NCBI RefSeq assembly: GCF_032854445.1
Contig: NC_088300.1
Span: 69,102,984-69,166,983 of the forward strand
DNA length: 64,000 nucleotides
From: Liolophura sinensis
Lineage: Eukaryota > Mollusca > Polyplacophora > Chitonida > Chitonidae
Reading direction: 5' to 3'
Shown here piece after piece: positions 1 to 11,467 of this stretch. The position numbers and the translations under genes were made by a program. How positions within the stretch are numbered: the first letter of the stretch is position 1; each line of letters begins with the position of its first letter. Below the pieces are notes generated by a model, which did no database searches, had not been told where the DNA came from, and worked only from the letters and a program-made list of their open reading frames with translations.

Positions 1-564
1 TTGTCTTTTGACTCAAAAACCAATTAACACGCACTATAGCATATAACAGCAGAGAATGGTCTGTATTGACACAGCTTGAAACTGCGAGAAATGTGGAGAG
101 ATCTCGACCATTAGGTTCGTAAGCTTTCGTCGTAAAATACACACCGTGTTTCAGTCCTACACGGGACCTCGCTGGCACAGGGGGTTAAAGCATAATTCTA
201 GCAAAACCATCGCTACAACCTATGGTATGATTATCCAGTGTGTCCGCTTCGTGAAATAAATCAGCTCAGAACTAGTGATTTTTTTTCTGTGTATAGAAGT
301 ACATTTGGTTGAAACACAGCAGTGATATTAAACTTAATTTTCTTTTGTCAAGATACGCTGTAATTCTGATGGCTGGTGCGAGAGGTGGGCAAGTCTAGGC
401 TATGCCTTGCCTAAGCTGAATTTTACGTAGGCAGATTTATTCAATCGTGACCAAGGCTGCAGGATTAACCCCGGAAACCCTATCTCCCCTATCAGGCAAT
501 CAGCGTCCATTCTGTATCTCTTTGTTATTGTAGCATTGATTTTTATTTTATTTTATTTTTTTAG
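1..564. other. no gene seen
   Basis: Unique-looking, AT-rich sequence without a convincing ORF, RNA gene or repeat. The last 30 bases are a T-rich tract that forms the polypyrimidine run before the candidate acceptor at 563-564. It probably belongs to an intron of the gene that owns the next exon. Confidence 0.4.
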
Positions 565-680
565 AACGAGATTTCATAATAGACTGCGAATGCCCATGGT
601 CATGTTCAAGAAATATAGGAAAGTGTCTCCGAAGTGGTGCCTGTCAAACGTGCAAGCCCCCACATTACGGGAAACGACAG
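565..680 (+). CDS. candidate internal exon, Cys-rich EGF-like segment (partial gene)
   Basis: A long T-rich tract ends in AG at 563-564, and the 116-bp segment closes with CAG followed by gtaagc, a near-consensus donor. With two bases completing a split codon, the remaining 38 codons are open and end on a codon boundary. The peptide is Cys-rich, with spacing like the short EGF or laminin-type modules of MEGF and scavenger-receptor-F proteins: C-x-C-x3-C, then C-x5-C-x2-C, then an aromatic/Gly pair near the end. I see no neighbouring exons of this gene, upstream or downstream, so the rest would lie left of the window or be missed. Such modules sit in secreted or cell-surface proteins, but the identity of this one is unknown. 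A chance ORF between two good splice sites remains possible. Confidence 0.38.
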
Positions 681-2108
681 GTAAGCCCCCTGTGTTTTCT
701 GCTTAATAGCACTTGACATGCAGTCTACAATTTTTTCAGCTTTGCCATTCGTTAAGATGTGTGTTTTGTCATTTCTCAATACATCTTGGCTAATCTAACT
801 GATTGATATTTGCCGTTTTTCTTTTCTTTTGTTAAGGTTTTGTTAAGGGCACTAAACTACGCTGTCCAGCGGTGAATTGTAATATAAACGGACGATTGCA
901 AACCGCTCAAATACGACAACTGCTGGACAAGCCCAGGGTTATATTCTCGGTACATTCCAAACTGTGTGTTTTCTCAGATGTGATTTTGTGGCGTGCTTGA
1001 GTTGATCAAACTGAGGGGATATGACCAAACTGACACCCTGGCACCCATTAAAGAACAGATTGGATCTATTGGCGCCAACTCGAGATGACATTCACAGGGG
1101 ATTTGAGCCATCTGCTGCTTATTTCGCGGTGCCATTTACATTGTAAGGGCGTCTGAATTATTGATGAATCTCAATAAAACTTGTCCCATACACAGGATCT
1201 AACCGTCGTATATGAACAAGGAATGCCAAGGATTTAACAAAGATCCGTAATTCGGTCTACATTTCACGGAAGATATTAAACGCCTTTATTCGTTTAGATC
1301 CCGTCTCGTCTCTACATGATCTTGTCTGCAAACTAACTGTCATCTTATCTGCAAAAATGACCAAGGTATCTAGTTCATTCAAAAATAAGAGGATACACTG
1401 TAACATCCTTTTCAATACATACCTCTTAAAATATGTACTAGAAGATTGGAGATATATTTTTCTCATTTTCTATGGATCATACTTTTGCTGTTCCTCAACC
1501 CTTTTGTTATATTATAAATGAGGGCAGATTGTTTTTTGCAGTTTTTCCACCTTTTTGTCTCTTAAACGTTGTATGTAATGACGGGTCTGTTGGGCATGAA
1601 ACACTGTCTTCCTGACAACGTAATGTGTGAACAAATGTTTATGATAATGCTTAAAGCTCTGCCTATCGGTATTATCAACCCCCACCCCCCACAGTATACC
1701 AGACTGTATTGTTCCCAGATCCCACACGGAACATCAAGACATTTTCACCGGATAAGTCGCAAATAAACTGAAAGAAGTTTTAAATTTACATTTTGATTTT
1801 ACGTTTTGATTGGAAAATTCCATTTTATGGACCACATGAAATGCACAAATGTTTTTAGCACATAACTTTATTAAATAAAGTTGCTCTTACTTAAGTGACG
1901 TCATTTGATAGAGTACAACACTGGCTGCGAATAACCTTTAAAACTTAACGTCAGAAGTTTCATGAAATTATAGCTTGGTGAGTTGACGGTGGTAGTTTTA
2001 CAGCAGTAACAACAACAACAGAAATTCGTCATAACTGACTCAGCAGACATATTCACGCTATACATCGTATTTTTAAAGTTTAATGAAGGGATTAGTGTTC
2101 ACATTTAT
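681..2108. other. no gene seen
   Basis: AT-rich sequence with only short ORFs on both strands (up to about 70 codons) that lack splice support or recognisable motifs. No tandem array or SINE recognised. Confidence 0.4.
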
Positions 2109-2175
2109 CATTTACTACTAATTCTTGAGTACGGCGTAAAACACCAATCAAATAAATAAACATTTACTGCTAATT
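2109..2175 (+). mobile_element. extremely 5'-truncated SINE-A copy (37 bp) with target-site duplication
   Basis: Only the last 37 bases of the common SINE (2124-2160, ending AATCAAATAAATAAA) are present. They are flanked by 15-bp direct repeats (2109-2123 and 2161-2175) that differ at one position. The duplication shows this is a real insertion and not a chance match, and that just the 3' tail was copied, as expected of target-primed reverse transcription that aborted early. Confidence 0.75.
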
Positions 2176-3375
2176 AGTTACACGTGTACATATTGTTAAA
2201 TTGAGTTTGAAAAATTATTTAATAGGTAAAGATTAATCGGAGTAATATGGCGCTTAAAATCACTACATAATGAGGCCGGATGTATGCATTTTTTCCGCAT
2301 ACACTCGGTAGTTTCCGCCTAATGACGTCATACAAACCTAACCGACTGTATAGGCATACATGTAGACTATTCAGAATGTAATAATAACCGGCATTTGTCT
2401 TCGCATACATGTATGAATTTAGAATACCTCGGGAGAATAGAATGACATTTATTGTGAAGCAGAAAGAGGCAAAAAAATAGTAAATAAATATCGTAGTAGT
2501 ACATTCTGATACAAACACGGAAAATGTACAGTGTAAGCCCTATTGGCAGTGCGGTTGGAAATGCCTTAAATGTTTTCAGGGTCAAATTCAACGCCTGAAA
2601 ACTCGGAGTCTGAAGTCTAGTACAAGATGCCAGTGTCATAAATCGGAACTTCAACGTCGTCCATTATGGGTTCAGATTGATTCAGCAATATATTGCCTTC
2701 TGTGTAGTTATAATCAATGTCGAAAATGACACCGTTTTAATAGGAATTCCGAGGTTATTTAGGCCAGCTAAGTTTGGGGTGGCCATCTATGACGACACGT
2801 GCTGAGCCGCAACGGGTAGCTGGCCGGAGATCAACTAGTGCAGTAAACCTATTGTTTTGGTCCATTTATAGTCATTGATACTTTTCTCAGAAGCCCCACG
2901 GCTAATGTACTGTTTAAAAAAAATGTAATGTTTATAATTAGAACCACTAGCTAAATCTGGACACTAATCCTTTATTGTGTCTGCGTACATATGTTAATTT
3001 TGAACTAACATCGGTTCTGTCGCCATTGCATGTGTCTCTTCGTCACCATAGCAACATTTTAGCCCTTTTCAGCAAAAGATGGCGGACATTTTTCTCCCCA
3101 TGTAAGAGGTAATAAGATAATAGGGAGCGAAGGCTGGCATACATAGCATATTTCTGAAGTTATGCATGCAACAGGATGACCACAAAGTAGAAAACAATTT
3201 CATGTTCAAGAGCATTAGTCGGGTTCTGTAATGTGGATGTTCATAGACTAAAAGTTTGAAGAATGTAGATAAGTAATAAAACAAATTCCTTTCATACTGA
3301 TTTACATGTGTTTTTTTCAGGTTTCCATGGTTCTGTTCTACACCAGTTATAAACGGCAACATGCACGCGGTCCGC
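2176..3375. other. no gene seen
   Basis: Overlapping short minus-strand ORFs (about 95-100 codons at 2219-2654 and 3069-3362) have low-complexity, hydrophobic composition and no splice context. I regard them as chance. Confidence 0.4.
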
Positions 3376-3605
3376 GCGGTCCATGCGGTCGCTGTGAGTT
3401 CAAGTCCAGCTCATGCTGGCTTCCTCTCCAGCTGTAAGTGGGAAGGTCATCAGCAACCTGCGGATGGTCGTGGGTTTTCCCCGGGCTCTGCCCGGTTTCC
3501 ACCCACCCACTGTAAACCCACCATAATGCTGACCGCCGTCGTATAAGTGAAATATTCTTGAGTACGGCGTAAAACACCAATCAAATAAATAAATAAATAA
3601 ATAAA
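3376..3605 (+). mobile_element. SINE-A copy, head partly replaced
   Basis: Body and tail of the main SINE: B-box-like GAGTTCAAGTCC near 3400, the central CTCTGCCCGG segment, the GTCGTATAAGTGAAATATTC block and a long AAATAAAT tail. The extreme 5' end differs from full-length copies. A 17-bp stretch of the central region is also partly duplicated (CCACCCACC...CCCACC). Confidence 0.85.
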
Positions 3606-3629
3606 TCCTTCATGATATACTAGACGCTG

Positions 3630-4264
3630 ATCATTCTTCATGGTTTACAGTACAACGAGTCTTTCTTAATGGTTTACAGTACACCGAGTCATTCTTAATG
3701 GTTTACAGTACACCGAGTCATTCTTAATGGTTTACAGTACACCCAGTCATTCTTAACGGTTTACAATAAACCGAGGGTTTCTTCTTGGTTTACAGTTCAT
3801 CGAGTCTTTCTTCATGGTTTACAGTGCACCGAGTCATTCTTCATGTTTTACAGTGCACCGAGTCATTCTTCATGGTTTACAGTACACCGAGTCTTTCTTA
3901 ATGGTTTACAGTACAACGAGCCATTCTTCATGGTTTACAGTACACCGAGTCATTCTTCATGGTTTACAGTACACCGAGTCATTCTTCATGTTTTACAGTA
4001 CACCGAGTCATTCTTCGTGGTCTACAGTACACCGAGTCATTCTTCATGGTCTACAGTACACGGGATCATTCTTCATGATATACTAGACGCGTATCAGTCT
4101 TCATGGTCTACAGTACACGGGGCCATTCTTCACGGTTTACAGTACACGGGGTTATTCTTCACGTTTACAATACACCGAGTCATTCTTCATGGTTTACAGT
4201 ACACCAAGTCATTCTTCATGATATATTAGACGCTGATCATTCTTCATGGTCTAACCCTGACACA
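3630..4264 (+). repeat. 29-bp minisatellite, about 21 copies
   Basis: Tandem units of about 29 bp with consensus GGTTTACAGTACACCGAGTC followed by ATTCTTCAT. Units diverge by point changes (AACGAG/ACCGAG, TTAATGG/TTCATGG). Two copies contain an inserted ATGATATACTAGACGC spacer. 29 is not a multiple of three, so the open frames across it (up to 128 codons) are a by-product of the repeat and not genes. Confidence 0.93.
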
Positions 4265-4976
4265 CGCTTCATGGTCTAACCCTGACACACACTGTCATAT
4301 CGCTCACCTCAGATTAGAACAGATGAGTGCGAATAAGTAACAGAATATCAAAATTACGTACGTTTTGATCTAACTCACCTGGTAAATGAGGTCACGTTAT
4401 TTCATCTGCGGCTAAAACTTGAGCAGGTCTGTCAGGTGACTGTCGAAGAGCGGTGGTTTAATTCGTCCACACCGGTTTTCTCCCCCTCTCCCCCTCTCCC
4501 CCTTAAACCTGTCAACCGTCGTATCAGTGGAAAAATTCTAACGTTAAACACAAATGGCGCTAGTAAGATCGCAAATTCTTATTACTTAAGCATTTACATA
4601 AACAGTTAAAGTCAAACTCTAATAAAGATAAATTCACAATAGACCGAATTTTACCGGCTACATGTGACCATTGCCCAGCATGACAATGACATCAATAAAA
4701 AAAAGTCATATAACACGATGACGATAAATTAATACATAGAAGAATAGAACTACCGGCTTATAGCCTTTTTGTGAGAAATGATAATCTAATAGTATTAGAC
4801 CAATCCATTGATTGTAAGAAGAATCTCACCGGCGTAAATAATCTTACAACAGTAGCATTGCAAACTGAATCCAAAACCGGGTTAAATATAAGACTGTATC
4901 AATTTAAATGCACATGGAAACTATGCTGCACGAATATACAGATATAATAGAAATCCTGGTATGAAAACAGCCACAG
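4265..4976. other. no gene seen
   Basis: Non-coding AT-rich DNA containing a short CT-rich run near 4480-4500. No recognisable feature. Confidence 0.4.
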
Positions 4977-5200
4977 GGACCTCCGTGGCTCAGTTGGATA
5001 GCGCGCTAGCGCAGCGTAATGACCCAGGAGCCTCTCACCAATGTGGCTCGTAAGTGGGAAGGTCTCCAACAACCTACTGATGGTCATGGGTTTCCCCAGC
5101 CTCTGCCCGGTTCCCTCCCACCACAATGCTGGCTGCCGTCGTATAAGTGAAACATTCTTGAGTACGGCGTAAAACACAAATCAAATAAATAAATAAATAA
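4977..5200 (+). mobile_element. SINE-A copy with intact tRNA-like 5' end, internal deletion
   Basis: Starts with the GACCTCCGTGGCTCAGTTGG head (polymerase III A-box-like) and runs through the CGCTAGCGCAGCG segment. It then jumps from CCAATGTGG to the GTAAGTGGGAAGGTC body, which removes the B box region. The tail is AAATAAATAAATAAAT. A 9-bp imperfect direct repeat (ACAGCCACA/ACAGCTACA) flanks it. Confidence 0.88.
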
Positions 5201-5374
5201 TACAGCTACATGTAGATAGCGATAGCTTATTGTGATATTTAACATGCTCACATACCTGTAGTTACATTGGGACCAAGACAAGACAATATTCTACATTAAC
5301 CCTATCTTCACAACACGTATTATTATACATGAAAGAATAACCTCAAAGGAATCCAACAAACAGGAACATACCTG

Positions 5375-5499
5375 GGGCCGGTTTCATGAAGCATACTTAG
5401 TGTTAAATTGCCCTAAGCTAAGTGCACTTTATATTTCTACAACGTATGTCGTTATGGTAACTAAGGGCAAACTTAGCCAAGTAAGCATGAAACCGGCCC
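5375..5499. mobile_element. fold-back (palindromic) element, 125 bp
   Basis: The outer sequence GGGCCGGTTTCATGAAGCA is matched in reverse complement at the other end, ending in TGCATGAAACCGGCCC-like sequence. The arms continue inward as imperfect complements (CTTAGTG...GCCCTAAG against CTAAGGGC...CTTAGCCAAG). Such hairpin MITEs ending in GGGCCGGTTTCATGAA are, as I recall, common in marine invertebrate genomes. Confidence 0.6.
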
Positions 5500-6466
5500 A
5501 TGGCGTGTAGATAGTGTATTCTATCCCTTTCAATAGAATACACATTAAAAGAGGCGTAGGGTTCTAAGTCTCGGCTATGATCATTCCCACTAAACAAATC
5601 CATCAAATATTAGGTCAAATTAGTTTCGAAGTATATTGAAAAAACTACCTAACTACTCTATACACCTACATTCTTCACGGCCAGGAAAAGCAGCCAGCAC
5701 CCAAAAGTTATGCCGCAAGCTTGTTAGTACTGTTTAATACAGAACTGAACAAAGCATTACAAAAGCATACAACGCCAAAGAACCCCAATTCATGTGATTC
5801 AAGCTCAAACAAAAAAAAGTGCGCGCCACAATCAAGGCTCTAGAAGTCAAGGCACACAGGTGTAATAACCAGATGTATCACTGTCCTTCATCAGTATTAA
5901 TAAAGAATATTCTTCAGTTATTTCCATGAACATTCCGACGGGTTCATCGACCGTGAGCCAAATCTTAAGCTGATAGCCTACACAGCCCTGAGAATATGGC
6001 GTGTACATCATACCTCACTTTGTAACCGATTTATCAGAGCCTGTGTCATTCGTGTGGAAAGTACGCAATTATGGTGGCTCATAGCGGCCATTTTGATCTC
6101 GATCTTAGCGACCACGCGGAAGGCAAGTTTTCGTGCCCCATGAAGCTGAAGACTCAAATATTGCGGAACGGATGTCCTACACGACCTTCGTTCTCGCACG
6201 GAATATGAGAAACCGTGACCTCTGCGACCTTCGTATCCCTACCAATCATATGTAACAGAAGAAGGGAGCGGAGGGCGTGGTTCCGTGGGAGAACGAAGGT
6301 CACGAATTTTGATTCAACCGGGACCTCCTTGACCCCACCGAGGGCGCGGAAAGACCAGATCCACGCCATCTGCGCCTTCCGAGATATCCGTGTCTTCCGC
6401 GGTTAAAACGGTGCCTTCCGTGATATCGCGCACTTCGCGTTCAAAAATAGAAGCTATCAGCCATTA
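5500..6466. other. no gene seen
   Basis: Contains a more GC-rich stretch around 6150-6430 with short ORFs on both strands (61-71 codons), where pieces such as ACCTTCGT and CGTGACC recur in both orientations. No gene model can be supported. Confidence 0.35.
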
Positions 6467-6551
6467 TGCGAGTGGTCGTGGGTTTCCCACGGGCTTTGCC
6501 CGGTATCCTCTTACCACAATGCTGGCCACCGTCGTATAAGTGAAATATTCT
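6467..6551 (+). mobile_element. SINE-A central fragment
   Basis: The GTGGTCGTGGGTTTCCCACG to GTCGTATAAGTGAAATATTC segment of the SINE body, without head or tail. It is followed within five bases by an opposite-strand SINE head. Confidence 0.75.
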
Positions 6552-6555
6552 TTAT

Positions 6556-6612
6556 CTCCTGAGTCATTGCGCCGCGCTGGCATGTTAGCCTTCTCGGCCA
6601 CGGAGGCCCCGA
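6556..6612 (-). mobile_element. SINE head fragment (tRNA-like), reverse orientation
   Basis: The reverse complement reads GGGGCCTCCGTGGCCGAGAA and continues through a GCCAGCGCGGCGCAATGACTC segment. It is homologous to the SINE-A head, but the A-box is closer to a tRNA-Leu/Ser-like GTGGCCGAG. It lies head-against-body with the preceding fragment. Confidence 0.6.
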
Positions 6613-6639
6613 AACGCGTTTATAGTAAACTTGTTATAT

Positions 6640-6712
6640 TAATAGTAATGTGATGGATATTATATTAACAGTAATGTGATGGATATTATCTTAATAGTAA
6701 TGTGGTGTATTT
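6640..6712 (+). repeat. short tandem repeat, about 27 bp x 3
   Basis: Three consecutive copies of (A)ATAGTAATGTGATGGATATT-ATATTA with small changes. Confidence 0.6.
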
Positions 6713-6902
6713 TTTCAATGAGCACAAATAGTCCAGTGAACATGTCACACGACTACCATCCTCCGGCAATTCAGTCACTGACGAAATTTCAGATATGCAC
6801 ACTAAATTGATGGAAGCCAAGTTGTCTTCAACGAACATTACATACCAAGCAAACGGAAGGAAGGAGCGTGGTTCAGCGCTAAATGTCACCAAGGCACCTC
6901 AT

Positions 6903-7020
6903 GCAGCGAGAGCTAGGGAACTAACAAATTCCATGTCCAGGGCCGGATTTGAACCCATACCTCATGGGTCCTGACGACTGGAAGGCAAGAACCTTTCACT
7001 ACGGTCACCCACCACTACTC
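6903..7020 (-). mobile_element. tRNA-derived SINE head of a different family
   Basis: The reverse complement contains a B-box-like GGGTTCAAATCC (near 6948-6960). Upstream of it is an A-box-like stretch around GGTGGGTGACCGTAGTG at the high-coordinate end. No body or tail of the main SINE follows, so this is a separate family or a lone tRNA-like head. Confidence 0.45.
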
Positions 7021-7045
7021 CAAAACGTGACAAATGTGATTGCCT

Positions 7046-7235
7046 GATCAAAATTTTATTTATTTCATTTATTTGATTTATTTATTTGATTGGTGTTTTA
7101 CGCTGTACTCAAGAATATTTCACTTATACGACGGCAGTCAGCATTATGGTGGGAGGAAACCGTGCAGAGCCCGGAGGAACCCACGACCATCCGCCGGTTG
7201 CTGGCAGACCTTGACACATACGGATCAAATTTTTA
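7046..7235 (-). mobile_element. 5'-truncated SINE-A copy with 13-bp target-site duplication
   Basis: Insert 7059-7222 in reverse orientation: tail first (TTTATTTGATTGGTGTTTTA), then the body up to CAGACCTT. Flanks GATCAAAATTTTA (7046-7058) and GATCAAATTTTTA (7223-7235) differ at one base. Confidence 0.88.
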
Positions 7236-7427
7236 GGAATGACTGGTCAATTAATGTATCCTTATTTCGCTTCCTACAAGTAGATTCTTCCACGCTGTAG
7301 GAATCAGACATCATGACCACCAACAAGGCCATGAAAACGAGGGGAACTTCGCGAAATTCCTTTCAGACTGAGGGCAACACACGTGTAACTCATTTGCATA
7401 GAGTTAACTCTGAATGTCCTATCTGAT

Positions 7428-7581
7428 GCCTCTCCGGCCTTATGTGGGAAGGTCTGCCGCAACCTGTGGATGGCCGTGGGTTTCCCCCGGGCTCTGCCCG
7501 GTTTCCTCCGACCATAATGCTGTAAATGAAATATTCTGGAGTACGGCATATATAGCAATCAGATAAGTAAATCAAATAAAT
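7428..7581 (+). mobile_element. SINE-A copy, 5' truncated and diverged
   Basis: Body from CTCTCCGGCC through CTCTGCCCGG to a degenerate tail (TAAGTAAATCAAATAAAT). The GCCGTCGTATAAG block is lost. It is more diverged than most other copies, so it is older. Confidence 0.82.
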
Positions 7582-10500
7582 CCTACCTGATGTACTATCC
7601 ACTTGACATTTACCTATATTCGAGTTAAGCTAGACAATTATTTCATTTTTCCCACTTTCATGGTTACTAATATGAATGTTTTAAACGAATGTGGAAACAG
7701 TTGATGTCATGCGAAATTCTGTTTATAGGCTTCAAGTGATGAAGTCTGACGTGAACAGTAATGAGGGTCTAGACGATGACCACGTCTGACCAGAACTGAC
7801 GCCACCTGTGTTCGTGCTCATACTGTTTTCACTTTCTGGATTCCTCTCACCAATAATTTCCCAGACGGGAGCGGTCGTTTCCTTATTTTGAATGGTTAGC
7901 TAGACAATAAAATATAAGTCTCACCCAGTCAAGTGTAGAACATCAAGTTTATATTCATCTATGGCCTTGACCACAGATATACAAGTGAAACCACTCTGGA
8001 GTCGATTGGTAACCCATGATCAAATAAATGAATAAAGTCTGCATCCAAACAAATGCTGGTAAAATGCCAGTATACACCTAATCAGCTTGATAAGGAGGGA
8101 TATGTGAACAAGTGAACCTTGCAAAATGCGTGACTTCGCCTGCGAAACTGTAATATTGTGGTTCCTTTCCAATATACATTTATAAACAAAATAAGCTACC
8201 CGTAATTAACTACTTGCGCTAATTGGGGAAATCCAATATTTCGGAAATGTAGCAATAAATGTATAATGGGAACACAAAACAAGGTTTATATTTATTCAAA
8301 GCGAGCTGAAAGCAATAAAAACTATCATGCCTTAATAAATATGAGGTTTTTTATTTCCAAATGTTCTCTTCGTAACAAGACTTTGGACTATTCACCACAT
8401 TAACAAACAGCAGTGTACAGGTGTCAAAGGTCCAATGTTCCAATCAATAATTCTCCGTAACCACTTAGTTACGCAGTTGAGACAAGATTTGAGCACGTGT
8501 AGGAACAGCAGACCTTATTTGCAACATTTCCTGAGCTGTGCAAATTCAAACGTAACGTAACTACGAACCACATTTGCACACTGAACACAGGAGAGCACAA
8601 CCAGCCATGCATATGAGCAGCTGTTAGGTGGTTGCCATCTTTGGAGAACAAATGTCCAAAAATAAAATGCACAACCATGCATGCTTCTTTTACAAATGTA
8701 TACAACCGAATAATCATTGAAGGCAATAATGTTTGGAAACTTATCATGTATACATCATTAACAAAAATAGAAAAAAACATTTTTTCTTTCAATCTGCCTT
8801 CTGTAAATGCAAAAGCAACTTCAGTGATACATCTCATTGCACAACTGCTTTGTTTATATATTTAGTGCATAAATTGGCATCCCGAGACTTCTGAAAAGTT
8901 CACACAATTGAATGACAAGCGTAAATGTAAATTCATTTTCGAATGCCAGGGCCTTCGTTATATAAAATACTGCGGAGTAGAGAAACCAATATCAAAATAC
9001 ATGCCCTGAATTAATGGTGTCAAATGAGTCCGTTTTCCAGAACGTATTGATGGGGTAAACAGGCAGCTAATTTTAAAACACCGTATTTGCTCTAAACAAA
9101 TATCGCTTGAAAAACATTTTCTATGCAAATGAAGATCATATAGTATGAATTATCATATACCTTGCAAGCAAAACATCGAAACATTTTCCTCAGCTGAACA
9201 GAATTCCCAGAATCAGGAAAAATTAGTAACAATATTAGACGAAAAAAATTTCGTTAAATACAGTACTCGAAAAACCACTAAGAAAAACTTCAATGATTTA
9301 CATTAAAATAAACTTTGACATGGTTTGGAATAATTGATTAATAAATACATTATAAATATATTTATACCTGTAGTGATCAACTATTTAATACAGAATGCCT
9401 CCCGACACTTTTAGTATAGCCTACCTGAGCTGGGTAAACCCAACCTCAAAACTATGCCACCCTAACATTGGCAAAGCAAGCATTGCTTAAAAGGCAAAGA
9501 AAACACTAAACGAAGTATACATCTGACGAAAAATCAGCAACACTGTCTTGGATTTTTTTTTCTTTTTAGATTATTTCCAACCAAGTGAAATGGTATAAAA
9601 ACATCCGATTCTTAGAGTCGTCTGTATCAAACCAAGAGGTATCAGTGACGTCACATCCATGTTTTTTTTTTTGTTGTTGTTTTTTGATTTTGCTTGAAAC
9701 AATTAGTTTTAATGTCCACTCGGCGAATCCGTGCACACTTTTGGCACGTGTATGCTTTTTGAATGATGACATCTAGCCATCTATGGGTGTGAAGTGGCAA
9801 GAAACCGGATATGACGTCATTGTGTTCCAATGTGGACAGAAATGGCAACAGTGGAATCCAAAGTTTCAAATGCATTTTGCAAAGTTGAAAAAATCCTGAA
9901 AACTAAATTGAACTACATGTATATTTATGGACAGTGTTTAATAGCCTATGATCTGCCACATTTACACTTCCTGTTAATGTTTTCTTTGATTTCAACTGTA
10001 TGTGAAAGAAATTAACACGACTGACAAGTGCAGCTACGGGCCACATATTGATGACCAGAACAAAGTGTGAAGAGTATAAAAGATAGACGCAGTTGAAAAC
10101 TTGCAGGAACATTGATCACAGCTTTACGTATTCCTCCGAAGCATTTAGAAGAATCTCTAAAGTACAAATGGAAAGGCAACTTTGAATGTTTGTGAGTCAT
10201 TAAAGCATTACATGTAACCTATAGCGTCAGCCACTGGTCACTAAAAAAACCAACACATTGTCACGACTCCAAGTGACATCCGACCTGTACGTGATGTATG
10301 ATATGTGTAGGACGTTAAATGTACACTTGTACACCACAAGCCAAACGCACAACTTTGCAACCCAGTATTAAGTGAAAGTTCGTTAACTTACAACAGCCCT
10401 GGTACAATTCCACAAGCCCAGTTTTGACTTATAGATTCGCATTTCAGTCGTGCAACCAAAAACTAAATTCCAGCAAAGAACACATCTTTGTAGCTGCATA

Positions 10501-11467
10501 TTTCTGTGCAGCGTAATCTAGGGGGATTTAGCTCTCCCAACACCCCGCTGTCATCGCCTTGACACCTAGCAGGACTGACCCCAGAGGGCGCATGAAGACC
10601 CTGATATGCACTGAGGCAATATGTGAGATTCAACACAAACGCGAACATTTTTTAATCCTTGGAACATGTAACTATTAACAAGTGTTAGGCCAAGACAAAA
10701 TGTTTTGAACCTCTTATAGATGGCAAACTATTCATTGTACATGTACTTGATTTTTGGCCTAAAGCACTTTGTGGAATCAACTTCACCAGGTCCTTCAGTT
10801 AGAATCCAAGCATGTTACTCGTGAAACAGTAAGGCAGCAGCAGTATTTTCTTCATATGATATTTAATTAATATCATCAAAATCTTACAATATCACACACC
10901 CCTTTACCGCCACCCCCCCCCCCCCCTCAAAAAAAAAACCTATATGAAAAAAGAAGAAATGTTTGAAGTAACTTTTGTTTCAATAGTCAATTCATATAAT
11001 CTTGAATAACATGGTCAATAGCATGGCATTCTACTTTCTATTAAAGCACAAATGACAGTGAAACTCTAAAAACAAAAGAGCCCTGCTGATGATTACAAAT
11101 GTAATGTCAATTTGTTGGCTTTCTCTACAACCCAAACCCTCCCAAAATAAACAAGGCATCAAGCACTGATGCAGAACATGAAGGGTTCCTGAGGTATGTG
11201 ACAACCATGTACGTACCACTATCCCAGAGACAATACCATGGAGCAGGAATAAATTATGGAGACTATTATTAATAATGTATCAATATAAAAATAGTGTACT
11301 GTGTGAGAATGAGCAGTTAAGATGAAATCGAGGCTGTAGCCAGGTTACCATGACAACATCCAATCATGTCTCAACACACATCAGCTCACATAGTAACTCC
11401 AATGGTATCGCAAAACAGTACTTATGATGATAAATATACATGTATAATTAACTAACAAGACTTCACA
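7582..11467. other. non-coding; may include the FAM199X 3' UTR at its right end
   Basis: Almost 4 kb without a supported coding exon. The longest ORF (8469-8837 minus, 122 codons) has no splice sites or motif I recognise. A C9-A8 tract lies near 10,915-10,940. Because FAM199X ends at 11,468 on the minus strand, some of this must be its 3' untranslated region, but I see no single convincing polyadenylation signal close to the stop. Confidence 0.4.

Noticed and set aside
3814-4229. Repeat ORFs of 90 and 128 codons
   Set aside because: Consequence of the 29-bp minisatellite.
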